Notes: generated from the letters alone by a model not told the origin. Counted from the first letter of the stretch, positions 22,094 through 31,556 are shown. The stretch is 35,821 nucleotides of DNA from Verrucomicrobiota bacterium (GCA_019235445.1 JAFAKL010000391.1:1-35821), one strand, 5' to 3'. Program-made: numbers and translations.

Positions 22094-24660
22094 GCGACGA
22101 GCCACGGCACCCGCTCCTTGAGACCCCGGGACCCGTCTTGGCGGTCACCAGGGTGGACAAATCGTTTCCTGGCGTGCGCGCCCTGGTAAAAGTATCTTTT
22201 GAATGCCGCGCGGGCGAGATCCACGGGCTCGTAGGGGAAAATGGTGCCGGTAAATCGACGCTGATGCGGATTTTGGCCGGGGTCCTTCGCCCGGACTCCG
22301 GAAGTATCCAGATCAGTGGCAAGGGGGTGACACTCAACTCGCCACGGCATGCGCATGACCTGGGTATTGCGATGGTTTACCAGGACACGCGATTAGTCGA
22401 TGAGCTTGACGTTGCCCAGAATATCTGGCTGGAGCGAGAGCCGGGCTGGTCCTTTTTCGTCGACCGCAGCGAGATGGAACGCCGTTCGGCGGCGATTCTC
22501 CTGCGGCTTGGAATTCAGATCGATTTACGAAGAAGGGTGGGAGAGCTGAGTGTCGGGGAGCGGCAAATTGTCGAGATCGCGCGCGGGCTGACGGCCGACC
22601 CGGCCGCGTTAATCCTCGATGAACCAACTTCTTCGCTTGATCCCGCAGAGTCGAAACAGCTCGGCAAGATTTTGGCCGGGCTGCGATCGGCTGGAACGGG
22701 AATCGTGTTTATCTCCCATCGTCTTCCAGAGGTGCTGGAGTTCGCCGACCGGATTACGGTGATGAAGGACGGCGAAATAGTTTCCACCCTTGAAAACAAA
22801 GGACTGACGGTAGACACCCTCGTCAGCCTGATGGTTGGCCGCACATTGTCGCTGGCGTTTCCGTCCAAGACAGCAAAGCCGGGAGCAGCCCGCCTGGAAG
22901 TGGAGGATCTCTCGAGCCTGGGCCACTTTCAGAATGTCTCCTTTTCACTTGCTGCCGGCGAGATTGTGGGCCTTGGTGGAATACAGGGCAACGGACAGCG
23001 GCAAATCGCGCGCGCTCTCTACGGGCTTCTGCCAGCCACCGGGCGAGTCCGCCTGAATGGATCCAGGATATCTCTTCGTTCTCCGGGGCACGCCATCCAC
23101 TCCGGGGTAGTCTATGTGCCGGCCGACCGTCGAGGGGAAGGCTTATTTGTTGCCCACTCGATTCGCGAGAATATTGCCGTTCCGCATCTCTCCGCCTGGA
23201 GCAACTTCGGGATGATGTCTAATCGACAGGAGGCGGGGGCGGTTCGGGAGACGATTGACCGCCTGAAGATACGCACTCCTTCTGCGGAACAGCCAGTGGG
23301 ATTGCTGAGCGGCGGGAATCAGCAGAAAGTAGTATTCGGGCGATGGCTTCTGGCAAAACCAATACTTTACCTGTTTGAAGAACCAACCGTGGGTGTGGAC
23401 GTCGGAACCAAGCTGGAGCTCTATCGAGTGATCCGACGACTGGCGGACGAAGGCGCCGCAGTTCTGGTATTGAGCTCGGATCTGATTGAGTTGATCGGGC
23501 TGTGTGATCGCATCTTAGTGGTGGCGCATGGCAGGATTGTGGACTCAGTGCCCGCTGCCGAAGCGACGGAAGAACGAATTATCGGAAGCGCGGTCCGGAA
23601 TAAACGGGAGAATGCCCTCACTCGGGACTTCTCTGGGAAGGAGGCGGGCCAAAATGCCCGTCGGGTAAGCATCAGAGAAGTCCTTCTCCGGCGGTATGCC
23701 GGCGCAGGTTTGTTGTCGCTCCTCATTCTGTCGCTCGGCGTCTACACCACTTTGCGTTCTCCTTATTTCCTGACCGAACGCAATCTGGGGAATCTCGTGA
23801 TTCAGATCGCTCCCCTGGCTCTCGTCTCGGTCGGCCAGATGGCGGCAATTTTGATTGGCGGCATTGATCTTTCTGTCGGGCCTTCTATGAGTCTAACTAC
23901 CGCGCTGGCTTCGTATGTCATCGTCGGTAGCGCACCGGCTAACATTGTGGGGGGCATCGCTCTCTGTCTGTTTTCCGGCATTCTGATCGGCGCCTTAAAC
24001 GGGTTAACCATCCTCTACTTGCGCATCCCGGATTTGATTACGACACTTTCAACGTTTTCTGTCGTCTCGGGTCTCGCTCTAATCGTTCGACCAAGTCCGG
24101 GCGGCAATGTCAGCGAGGTTTTTTCAGACACGGTCACGACGCGAATCGGTTGGTTCCCGATCATCGGATTGGCCTTGATTCTTCTAGCCATCGCGGGAGA
24201 AAGCTTACAGCTGCGCGGTCGAGTTGGGACCCAATGGTATGCGATCGGATCGAACCCGGAAGCGGCTTTTGTGGCCGGGATTCCAGTCCGCCGGGTGCGG
24301 CTTTGCGCCTATTTATTTTCCGGTCTGATGGCCGTGTTGGCGGGGTTAGTAATTGCCGCTCGGATCGGGAGTGGAGATCCTCAGGCCGGAAGCCAGTTTA
24401 CTTTAGCATCGGTTACCGCCGTGGTTGTCGGAGGGACCAGCATCTTTGGCGGGCGCGGTACGGTCATAGGCACCTTGCTTGGGGCAATCTTGCTGGTTCT
24501 GATGCAGAATTCACTGAACCAATTGCATGTGAGCGCCTATTATCAGTACGTCTGGACCGGGGCGCTGATGCTCTTGGCGGTGGCGTCCTATTCTATGCAC
24601 GAATATGCAAATCTGGGGGCTAAGTTTAACGCCGGGCTGCAGAAACGGGCAAGGTTATAG
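22090..24660 (+). CDS. Fused sugar ABC transporter ATPase (two NBDs, RbsA-like) and permease (RbsC-like)
   Basis: NBD1 GENGAGKSTLMRILAG / LSVGERQIVEIARGL / ALILDEPTSSLD; NBD2 LSGGNQQKVVFGRWL / LYLFEEPTVGVDVGTK; then permease domain GQMAAILIGGIDLSVGPSMSLT...VVVGGTSIFGGRGTVIGTLLGAILL. The GTG start overlaps the upstream stop (GTGA). Confidence 0.93.
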   Translation: MSDEPRHPLLETPGPVLAVTRVDKSFPGVRALVKVSFECRAGEIHGLVGENGAGKSTLMRILAGVLRPDSGSIQISGKGVTLNSPRHAHDLGIAMVYQDTRLVDELDVAQNIWLEREPGWSFFVDRSEMERRSAAILLRLGIQIDLRRRVGELSVGERQIVEIARGLTADPAALILDEPTSSLDPAESKQLGKILAGLRSAGTGIVFISHRLPEVLEFADRITVMKDGEIVSTLENKGLTVDTLVSLMVGRTLSLAFPSKTAKPGAARLEVEDLSSLGHFQNVSFSLAAGEIVGLGGIQGNGQRQIARALYGLLPATGRVRLNGSRISLRSPGHAIHSGVVYVPADRRGEGLFVAHSIRENIAVPHLSAWSNFGMMSNRQEAGAVRETIDRLKIRTPSAEQPVGLLSGGNQQKVVFGRWLLAKPILYLFEEPTVGVDVGTKLELYRVIRRLADEGAAVLVLSSDLIELIGLCDRILVVAHGRIVDSVPAAEATEERIIGSAVRNKRENALTRDFSGKEAGQNARRVSIREVLLRRYAGAGLLSLLILSLGVYTTLRSPYFLTERNLGNLVIQIAPLALVSVGQMAAILIGGIDLSVGPSMSLTTALASYVIVGSAPANIVGGIALCLFSGILIGALNGLTILYLRIPDLITTLSTFSVVSGLALIVRPSPGGNVSEVFSDTVTTRIGWFPIIGLALILLAIAGESLQLRGRVGTQWYAIGSNPEAAFVAGIPVRRVRLCAYLFSGLMAVLAGLVIAARIGSGDPQAGSQFTLASVTAVVVGGTSIFGGRGTVIGTLLGAILLVLMQNSLNQLHVSAYYQYVWTGALMLLAVASYSMHEYANLGAKFNAGLQKRARL

Positions 24661-24709
24661 TTCCCCCACCGCTCGGCGCCTCGACAATTCTTTGGTCGCC
24701 GATTCACGG

Positions 24710-24730
24710 TGACTCGCGAAAAACGAGTCA
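24710..24730 (+). promoter_or_regulatory. Candidate bEBP enhancer (UAS) site 1
   Basis: TGACTCG-CGAAAAA-CGAGTCA, a perfect 7-7-7 dyad. Core is ACTCGC-GAAAA-ACGAGT (24712-24728). Confidence 0.65.
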
Positions 24731-24743
24731 TCTCTCCTGGAAA

Positions 24744-24760
24744 GCTCGCGAATTGCGAGT
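24744..24760 (+). promoter_or_regulatory. Candidate bEBP enhancer (UAS) site 2
   Basis: GCTCGC-GAATT-GCGAGT, a 17-bp dyad sharing CTCGCGAA-N3-CGAGT with site 1 at identical spacing; centre-to-centre distance 32 bp. Confidence 0.65.
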
Positions 24761-24834
24761 GTCAGAAGCTGGAGGAAAGAGGAGTTCTATGTCTAAGGCC
24801 TTGAAAATGAAGCGATTCCACTATCTGTACCTTT

Positions 24835-24850
24835 TGGCACGAGTCTCGCT
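24835..24850 (+). promoter_or_regulatory. Sigma54 (RpoN) -24/-12 promoter upstream of the kdp regulatory/structural block
   Basis: TGGCACG-AGTC-TCGCT compared with consensus TGGCACG-N4-TTGC(A/T): one mismatch, with correct GG/GC spacing. Confidence 0.7.
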
Positions 24851-24940
24851 AAGGCAATAAGCGTTGCATCTCATTGTCCAAATGGTGGCGTCGGAAGAAA
24901 CCTGGGCGGTTCGAGGGCTTCTGGGCAAAGAAACGGAGTG

Positions 24941-26761
24941 ATGAAAAGGAAAATCCTTCTTTGGCTCTGCCCGATCCTCATCCTTTTCCTTGGGGTAGGT
25001 CTGTACGCAGTCCTGTTGTTCAATCGGCTCGGCGGTTCGATCAATGTGATTCTGCGGGAGAACTATGACAGCGTGCTGGCCGGCCAGCAGATGAAAGAAA
25101 CCGCTGAGCGGATGGATTCCGGGCTCTCATTTGCCCTGGCCGGTGAAGAGAAGAGGGGGCGCGACCTTTTCGAGCAAAATTTTCCCCTTTTTCAAAAGAG
25201 TCTTAAGAAGGAGTTGGGCAATATCACCCTCCCTGGGGAAGGGGAGGTCGCCGATAAGATCAAGGAGGCCGAAGATCGTTACCAGGCGTTAGCTCGAACC
25301 TTTTGGGGCACGTCCGACCCGGACACCCGGCGGGAAATGTATTTCTCCCAGCTTTTGCCGCTGTTCACGGAGATCAAAAACAACGCTCAGGAAGTCATTC
25401 GCCTCAACCAGGATAACATGGTGGAGGCGGATCACCGTGCCAAATCCCTGAGCGCCGATTCCACGCGGGCCATGGTGGTCCTGCTGGCCTTTGGCGTGGC
25501 TTTGGCCATCTCGCTTGGATACGGATTGCAGCGAGCCATTCTCGGTCCGATCCAGACCTTGACCAGGGTTTCTAAAGAATTGGGTCAAGGCAAGCTGGAT
25601 CAGGTTGTTCCAGTGGCGTCGAACGACGAGCTCGGCCAACTCGCGGACGCATTCAATAAACTGGCGGCACGTTTGCGAGTTTATCGGCAGGCCACCACCG
25701 ATCAAATCTTGCAGGCCCGCCACATGACCGAGATTACTTTCTCCGCCTTCCCGGACTCAATTCTTGCCTTCTCGCTGGATGGAAAGATCAATTTTACCAA
25801 TCCTGCAGCCGTAAAGCTTCTCCAGAAACTGAACGGAAACCATGAACTCCCGCTGGCGATCCAGGAGGAAGTCGGAAAGGTATTAAAGGGAGCCCCGGAC
25901 AGTGTGCCGACAAGTTTTGAAAAGGCGATCCCGGTCCGGATTGATGAGCACGAGGCTTTTCTGCTGCCGAGGGTCATCGGAATGCGCGACGAGCCTGGCA
26001 ACCTGTTCGGGGCTGCCCTGGTTCTGCAGGATGTCACCCGATTCCGTCTCCTGGACGAGGTGAAGACGAACCTGGTTTCGACCGTCAGCCACGAACTGAA
26101 AACCCCGCTGACCAGTATTCGCATGGGTCTTCACCTGTTGCTGGAGGAAAGAATAGGCCCGCTCAACCCCAAGCAGCTCGAGTTGTTAGTGGCGGCGCGC
26201 GAGGACTCCGAACGTCTGCTGCGGATGATCAATGATCTCCTGGACCTGGCGCACCTCGAATCGGGCCAGACGCGACAGCAATTCGAGGTTATCTCACCGC
26301 GGACGCTCATTGAGGAGGCATTGCCAAACCTGCGCTCATTGACTGAGGCGCACGATTCACGTTTGGTGGCGGATGTCGCGCCGGACCTCCCTGACGTTAC
26401 GGTTGATCCCCGCCAGATTAATCACGTCTTTTCCAATTTTGTCTCGAACGCGGCCAGATTCTCCAAGCCGGGGGAGGAGGTCCTGTTGTCAGCCAAAAAA
26501 GTGGGCAAAGCAGTTCGCTTTTCGGTCTCAGATCACGGACCGGGGATTTCTATCGATTTTCAACCACGCGTTTTCGAACGGTTTTTCCGAATTCCCGGGA
26601 CTGAAGATTCGAATGGCGTCGGCCTTGGCTTGGCGATTGCCAAGCAGATCGTCGTTTCACACGGCGGAAGTATCGGGCTTCATAGCGCGCCGGGTGCCGG
26701 GAGCGAATTTTACTTCGATCTGCCATCAGGCGGAAAGAGCAACGAAGGAACAATCAGGTGA
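24941..26761 (+). CDS. Membrane sensor histidine kinase (TM-HAMP-PAS-HisKA-HATPase), KinB-like, associated with kdp
   Basis: N-terminal TM ILLWLCPILILFLGVGLYAVLL; second TM MVVLLAFGVALAISLGYGL plus HAMP; PAS FSAFPDSILAFSLDGKINFTNPAA; HisKA LVSTVSHELKTPLTSIRMGLHLLLEE; HATPase SDHGPGI and [18 protein letters not shown]. Start is ATG 24941 or GTG 24938. Confidence 0.93.
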   Translation: MKRKILLWLCPILILFLGVGLYAVLLFNRLGGSINVILRENYDSVLAGQQMKETAERMDSGLSFALAGEEKRGRDLFEQNFPLFQKSLKKELGNITLPGEGEVADKIKEAEDRYQALARTFWGTSDPDTRREMYFSQLLPLFTEIKNNAQEVIRLNQDNMVEADHRAKSLSADSTRAMVVLLAFGVALAISLGYGLQRAILGPIQTLTRVSKELGQGKLDQVVPVASNDELGQLADAFNKLAARLRVYRQATTDQILQARHMTEITFSAFPDSILAFSLDGKINFTNPAAVKLLQKLNGNHELPLAIQEEVGKVLKGAPDSVPTSFEKAIPVRIDEHEAFLLPRVIGMRDEPGNLFGAALVLQDVTRFRLLDEVKTNLVSTVSHELKTPLTSIRMGLHLLLEERIGPLNPKQLELLVAAREDSERLLRMINDLLDLAHLESGQTRQQFEVISPRTLIEEALPNLRSLTEAHDSRLVADVAPDLPDVTVDPRQINHVFSNFVSNAARFSKPGEEVLLSAKKVGKAVRFSVSDHGPGISIDFQPRVFERFFRIPGTEDSNGVGLGLAIAKQIVVSHGGSIGLHSAPGAGSEFYFDLPSGGKSNEGTIR

Positions 26762-27441
26762 GTGCGAACATTCTCATCGTCGACGACGAGACGAACGTGC
26801 GGTTGAACTATCGGATTACCCTTGAAACAGAGGGCTACGAAATCTTCGAAGCGACCTCGGGTGAAAAAGCGTTGGAGGCGCTGGCCGAGCGCTCGTTTCA
26901 CCTTGCGATCCTTGATATGCGGCTTCCGGCAATGGACGGTCTGCAACTGCTGGGCAAGATGCGGGAAGTAGGAATCACGGTCCCTGCGATGATCGTTACG
27001 GCCTACAGCGATGTGCCGCACGCGGTGCAGGCAATGAAGCTCGGGGCGATTGACTTCTTGCAAAAGCCTCTCAGGCCTGGGGACCTCCGCCGCATTGTGG
27101 CGGAGATCCTGACCCGTCACACCCCGCAGAAAGAGCACACGGCTGAAAGCTACAACTCCCACATCGTCGCGGCGAAACGTTTTCTGAATTTGCGCTCGTT
27201 CGCGAAGGCCAGAATGCATCTCATCAAGGCGTCGGAGTTAAACAACAAATCCGTCGAAGCCTTTAACCTGGCTGGGGTGCTCGCGGAGATGCTCGACGAC
27301 ATCGACAAAGCAAGAAAGTACTACGGCCAGGCGATCAGAATAGACAAGAACTATGAGCCGGCCCAACAGAACATGCGCCGGCTCTTTGAACTACAACATT
27401 TCGGATCTACCTCGGAGCCCCTCAATTTGGGAGAAACGTAA
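26758..27441 (+). CDS. Response regulator with REC domain and C-terminal TPR-like region, no DNA-binding domain
   Basis: REC ILIVDDETNVRLNYRITLETEGYEIFEA...LAILDMRLPAMDGLQLL...VTAYSD...FLQKPL, then helical repeats ARMHLIKASELNNKSVEAFNLAGVLAEMLDDIDKARKYYGQAIRIDKNYEPAQQNMRRL. GTG start overlaps the kinase stop (GTGA). Confidence 0.9.
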   Translation: MSANILIVDDETNVRLNYRITLETEGYEIFEATSGEKALEALAERSFHLAILDMRLPAMDGLQLLGKMREVGITVPAMIVTAYSDVPHAVQAMKLGAIDFLQKPLRPGDLRRIVAEILTRHTPQKEHTAESYNSHIVAAKRFLNLRSFAKARMHLIKASELNNKSVEAFNLAGVLAEMLDDIDKARKYYGQAIRIDKNYEPAQQNMRRLFELQHFGSTSEPLNLGET

Positions 27442-27454
27442 CGGTTAAAACCTT

Positions 27455-27538
27455 ATGACTGACATCATTTATATCGGAGTAAGCATACTTTCGGCTGGGA
27501 TCCTCATTTTATTTACCTGGTCCTGCAGCAGAATCTAA
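27455..27538 (+). CDS. Small single-TM protein (27 aa) upstream of kdpF
   Basis: MTDIIYIGVSILSAGILILFTWSCSRI*: one hydrophobic helix with a W-x-C tail, in-operon position just before kdpF. Read directly from the sequence because it is below the ORF-track length. Confidence 0.6.
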   Translation: MTDIIYIGVSILSAGILILFTWSCSRI

Positions 27539-27551
27539 ACACACACGAACT

Positions 27552-27635
27552 ATGGCAACCCTAATCGTCGGTATCATATCCGTTGGTCTCATCATCTATC
27601 TCCTTTTTAGTATCCTGCGACCGGAAATGTTTTAA
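27552..27635 (+). CDS. kdpF: KdpF-like small membrane subunit (27 aa)
   Basis: MATLIVGIISVGLIIYLLFSILRPEMF*, with the KdpF-typical pattern (hydrophobic, Y-L-x-x-x-L-RPE-x-F) immediately upstream of kdpA. Confidence 0.85.
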   Translation: MATLIVGIISVGLIIYLLFSILRPEMF

Positions 27636-27670
27636 CTCAGGTTTTGGGTACGTATCCACCACTAAATATT

Positions 27671-29482
27671 ATGAACACATCAGGCTGGCTTCAGCTGGCA
27701 CTCTATATTGTCGTGCTCCTTTTGATCACCAAGCCCCTCGGTATTTATCTATTTCGGGTGCTGGATGCCAACGGGAAAACATTCCTCGATCCGGTGGTTA
27801 AGCCGGTTGAACTGTTAACTTACCGGATTTTCGGGGTGGATCCCGAAAAAGAGCAAGGGTGGATTCTATACACTATGGCGATGCTCATTTTCGAGTTAGT
27901 TACCGTGCTTTTTACCTATCTGGTTCTGCGTTTCCAGAACTTCCTGCCGCTCAATCCCCAAGGTATGGCCGGAGTAACTGACCACCTTGCTTTCAACACC
28001 GCCTGGAGTTTCGCCACTAACACCAACTGGCAAAGCTATGGCGGCGAATCGACCATGAGTTACCTGTCGCAGATGCTGGCCCTGGCCTCGCACAACTTTT
28101 TCTCGGCGGCCATCGGTATCGCGATCGCCGCGGCAGTGGTCCGCGGGATTGTGCGCCACTCCACAAAAACGCTAGGCAACTTTTGGGTGGACCTGGTGCG
28201 AATAAATTACTATTTGCTGCTTCCGATTAGCATTGTTTACGCAGTCTTCCTGGTAGCCCAGGGTGTTCCGCAGAATTTTAAGCCGTACGACACGGCAAAG
28301 GTCGTGGAGGTACAAACGGTCCAGGTGCCCAAAAAAGACGACGCCGGCAACCCGGTCAAAGATGCGAAAGGGAACGCGGTCATGGTCGACCAAAAGGTAG
28401 ATTCCCAGAGCATCGTGGAGGGACCAATTGCATCGCAAATGGCAATCAAGATGCTTGGCACCAACGGCGGTGGGTATACCAACGCGAACGCAGCGCACCC
28501 CTTTGAAAACCCGACCCCGCTCTCCAATTTTATTCAGATGCTCTCAATCTTTGCGATTCCAAGCGCATTAACTTACTATCTTGGAAGGATGGTCAAGAAC
28601 CAGGGCCATGGATGGTCCGTATGGGCAGCGATGGCAATTGTATTTGTCGCTGGAGTCCTTGTTTGCTGGGGAGCGGAGGCGGCGGGGAATCCGATCATGA
28701 ACCATGTCGGGGTCGATCGCGCCGGCGGCAACATGGAAGGGAAGGAAGTCCGGTTCGGCATCTTTAACTCTGCTTTGTTTGCCACCATCACGACCGACGC
28801 TTCTTGCGGTGCAGTCAACTCGATGCATGACTCCTTTACTCCGCTCGGTGGGTTCGTACCCCTGTTTAACATCCAAATGGGAGAGATTATCTTTGGCGGG
28901 GTGGGCTCCGGATTGTACGGAATGATTCTGTTTATCGTGCTGGCGGTTTTCATCGCCGGGCTGATGGTGGGACGGACGCCGGAGTATCTCGGAAAAAAGA
29001 TTGAGTCGTATGATGTAAAGGTTGCTTCCATCGCGATCCTGCTGATGGCTTTTTCGATCCTGGGCTTTGCGGGTTGGGCCGCCTTGACGCCGTGGGGCCA
29101 GGCCGGAGAGAACAACAGCGGACCCCATGGTCTGAGCGAAATCTTTTATGCCTACAGCTCATGCACCGGGAACAATGGCAGCGCGTTCGCTGGGCTGACG
29201 GCAAACCCGACTAACAATGATCCTCATTACGATATCACCTTGGCCTTCGCGACGATCATTGGCCGATTTGGAATGATTATCCCGGTGATGGCCTTGGCCG
29301 GTTCTCTGGGGCGAAAGAAACTGATCGCCACCGGCGCCGGGACCTTCCCGGTGACTGGCGGCTTGTTTGTGACTTTGCTGATCGGAACGATCCTGCTGGT
29401 CGGTGCCCTGACCTTCCTGCCGGCCTTAACACTGACGCCGATTCTGGAACATTTCCTGATGCTAAACGGAAAACTCTTTTGA
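27671..29482 (+). CDS. kdpA: Potassium-transporting ATPase subunit KdpA
   Basis: Conserved KdpA motifs: NTAWSFATNTNWQSYGGESTMSYLSQM, QMAIKMLGTNGGGYTNANAAHPFENPTPLSNF, TTDASCGAVNSMHDSFTPLGG, AYSSCTGNNGSAFAGL. ATG 27671 preferred over the upstream 27644 start. Confidence 0.96.
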   Translation: MNTSGWLQLALYIVVLLLITKPLGIYLFRVLDANGKTFLDPVVKPVELLTYRIFGVDPEKEQGWILYTMAMLIFELVTVLFTYLVLRFQNFLPLNPQGMAGVTDHLAFNTAWSFATNTNWQSYGGESTMSYLSQMLALASHNFFSAAIGIAIAAAVVRGIVRHSTKTLGNFWVDLVRINYYLLLPISIVYAVFLVAQGVPQNFKPYDTAKVVEVQTVQVPKKDDAGNPVKDAKGNAVMVDQKVDSQSIVEGPIASQMAIKMLGTNGGGYTNANAAHPFENPTPLSNFIQMLSIFAIPSALTYYLGRMVKNQGHGWSVWAAMAIVFVAGVLVCWGAEAAGNPIMNHVGVDRAGGNMEGKEVRFGIFNSALFATITTDASCGAVNSMHDSFTPLGGFVPLFNIQMGEIIFGGVGSGLYGMILFIVLAVFIAGLMVGRTPEYLGKKIESYDVKVASIAILLMAFSILGFAGWAALTPWGQAGENNSGPHGLSEIFYAYSSCTGNNGSAFAGLTANPTNNDPHYDITLAFATIIGRFGMIIPVMALAGSLGRKKLIATGAGTFPVTGGLFVTLLIGTILLVGALTFLPALTLTPILEHFLMLNGKLF

Positions 29483-29523
29483 ACGACCGACTAACAACTG
29501 ACACTGACCACTAATCACTAATT

Positions 29524-31542
29524 ATGCCTGCTCAAGCTCAATCTATTTTTGATCCGGCGATTATTGTGCCGGCCATCGGGGATTCGTTCAAAAAACTGAA
29601 CCCGGTCACCCTGGCCAAGAACCCGGTGATGTTCGTGACGGAGGTGGGAGCTCTGATCACCACCGTGCTGCTGGTTACAGGGCACGGCTCTAATTTCGGA
29701 TTCCAACTGCAGATCGCCCTCTGGCTCTGGTTTACTGTCCTGTTTGCAAACTTTGCCGAAGCGATGGCCGAGGGACGAGGCAAGGCTCAGGCGAAAGCGT
29801 TGCGTGCCACCCGAACAGAAACGTTTGGAAATCGCCTGAAGCCGGACGGAACCGTGGAAAAAATCGCCGCGAACTTGTTACGGAAAGGGGACATCGTGGT
29901 GGTTTCAGCCGGCGAACTTATTCCTGGGGACGGTGAAGTGATCGAAGGAGCCGCCACTGTCGACGAGTCAGCAATTACGGGTGAGTCTGCGCCAGTGATC
30001 CGCGAGTCCGGCGGCGACCGCAGTGCGGTCACCGGCGGGACCAAGGTCTTATCTGACGTGATAAAGATCGAGATCACGTCGAACCCAGGTGAGACGTTCC
30101 TGGATCACATGATTGCCCTGGTCGAGGGCGCTTCGCGCCAAAAAACGCCGAACGAGATTGCTCTCACCATTCTCCTCTCGGCCCTGACCTTAATCTTTTT
30201 GATCGCCATGATGTCGTTGAAAGCCTTCGGCATCGCCTCATCGGTCGATTTTACGATTCCGGTTCTGGTTGCCTTGTTGGTCTGTCTGATTCCCACCACC
30301 ATTGGGGGATTACTCAGCGCGATCGGGATTGCGGGTATTGATCGCCTCGTCCAGAAGAATGTTCTCGCCATGAGCGGACGTTCGGTCGAGGCGGCGGGAG
30401 ATGTAGATGTGCTGTTTCTCGACAAGACAGGCACAATTACGATCGGTAACCGGCAGGCGACCGAATTTCTTCCTGCGCCCGGAGTGACGAAAGAGCAATT
30501 GGCGGATGCTGCTCAACTGGCCTCCCTTGCCGACGAGACGCCAGAGGGGCGCTCGATTGTTGTGCTGGCCAAAAACTTCGGTATTCGAGCCCGGGAATTG
30601 AGCGAGATGCCTAAAGTGATCTTCGTTCCGTTTACTGCTCAAACGCGGATGAGCGGTGTTGACATGGATGGCACGAGCTACCGGAAAGGGGCTGCGGAGG
30701 CGATTCGCAACTACGTGGGCGGCCACATGCCGGAAGCGGTCGAGAAGGATGTCAAGGCGGTTTCCAGTTCTGGCGGCACGCCTCTGGTGGTGGCAACCCG
30801 CGAACGAGTGCTCGGCACGATTCAGCTCAAGGACATCGTCAAAGGCGGCTTGGCAGACCGGTTTGAGCGGTTCCGCGCCATGGGAATCCGCACCGTGATG
30901 ATCACGGGCGACAACCCATTGACGGCTGCCGCGATCGCCCATGAGGCCGGGGTAGACGACTTCCTGGCGGAAGCGAAACCGGAAGACAAACTGGCGCTCT
31001 GCCGGAAGGAACAACAAATCGGCCACCTGGTGGCCATGACGGGCGACGGGACAAACGATGCTCCCGCTTTAGCTCAAGCTGATGTCGGCGTGGCGATGAA
31101 CACCGGCACTCAAGCGGCGAAAGAGGCGGGGAACATGGTCGATCTCGATTCGAATCCGACCAAGCTGATCGAAATTGTTGAGATCGGGAAACAACTGCTG
31201 ATCACACGCGGAGCGCTGACCACCTTCAGCATCGCAAATGACGTGGCGAAATATTTTGCCATTCTGCCGGCCATGCTGGTCGGCACGTTCAAAGAAATAG
31301 CACCACTGAACATCATGTTCCTGAAATCGCCGGAGAGCGCGATTTTAAGCGCCGTCATTTTCAACGCGGTAATCATCATCGCCTTGATCCCCCTCGCGCT
31401 GAAGGGGGTCAGATTCCGGCCGCTCGGCGCCGCAAAAATCCTGGCGCGCAATCTCCTGATTTACGGCTTGGGAGGCATCCTCCTGCCGTTTGTCGGGATC
31501 AAGTTGATCGACATGTTTATCACCACCATTGGACTGGCCTGA
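29524..31542 (+). CDS. kdpB: Potassium-transporting ATPase ATP-binding subunit KdpB
   Basis: P-type ATPase motifs: [91 protein letters not shown]. Confidence 0.97.
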   Translation: MPAQAQSIFDPAIIVPAIGDSFKKLNPVTLAKNPVMFVTEVGALITTVLLVTGHGSNFGFQLQIALWLWFTVLFANFAEAMAEGRGKAQAKALRATRTETFGNRLKPDGTVEKIAANLLRKGDIVVVSAGELIPGDGEVIEGAATVDESAITGESAPVIRESGGDRSAVTGGTKVLSDVIKIEITSNPGETFLDHMIALVEGASRQKTPNEIALTILLSALTLIFLIAMMSLKAFGIASSVDFTIPVLVALLVCLIPTTIGGLLSAIGIAGIDRLVQKNVLAMSGRSVEAAGDVDVLFLDKTGTITIGNRQATEFLPAPGVTKEQLADAAQLASLADETPEGRSIVVLAKNFGIRARELSEMPKVIFVPFTAQTRMSGVDMDGTSYRKGAAEAIRNYVGGHMPEAVEKDVKAVSSSGGTPLVVATRERVLGTIQLKDIVKGGLADRFERFRAMGIRTVMITGDNPLTAAAIAHEAGVDDFLAEAKPEDKLALCRKEQQIGHLVAMTGDGTNDAPALAQADVGVAMNTGTQAAKEAGNMVDLDSNPTKLIEIVEIGKQLLITRGALTTFSIANDVAKYFAILPAMLVGTFKEIAPLNIMFLKSPESAILSAVIFNAVIIIALIPLALKGVRFRPLGAAKILARNLLIYGLGGILLPFVGIKLIDMFITTIGLA

Positions 31543-31556
31543 TCTGAGAAAATCTT

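Noticed and set aside
24661-24940. c-di-AMP (ydaO-type) riboswitch in the kdp leader
   Set aside because: Such riboswitches precede some kdp operons, but I could not recognise the conserved core here; the region is better explained by dyads plus a sigma54 promoter.
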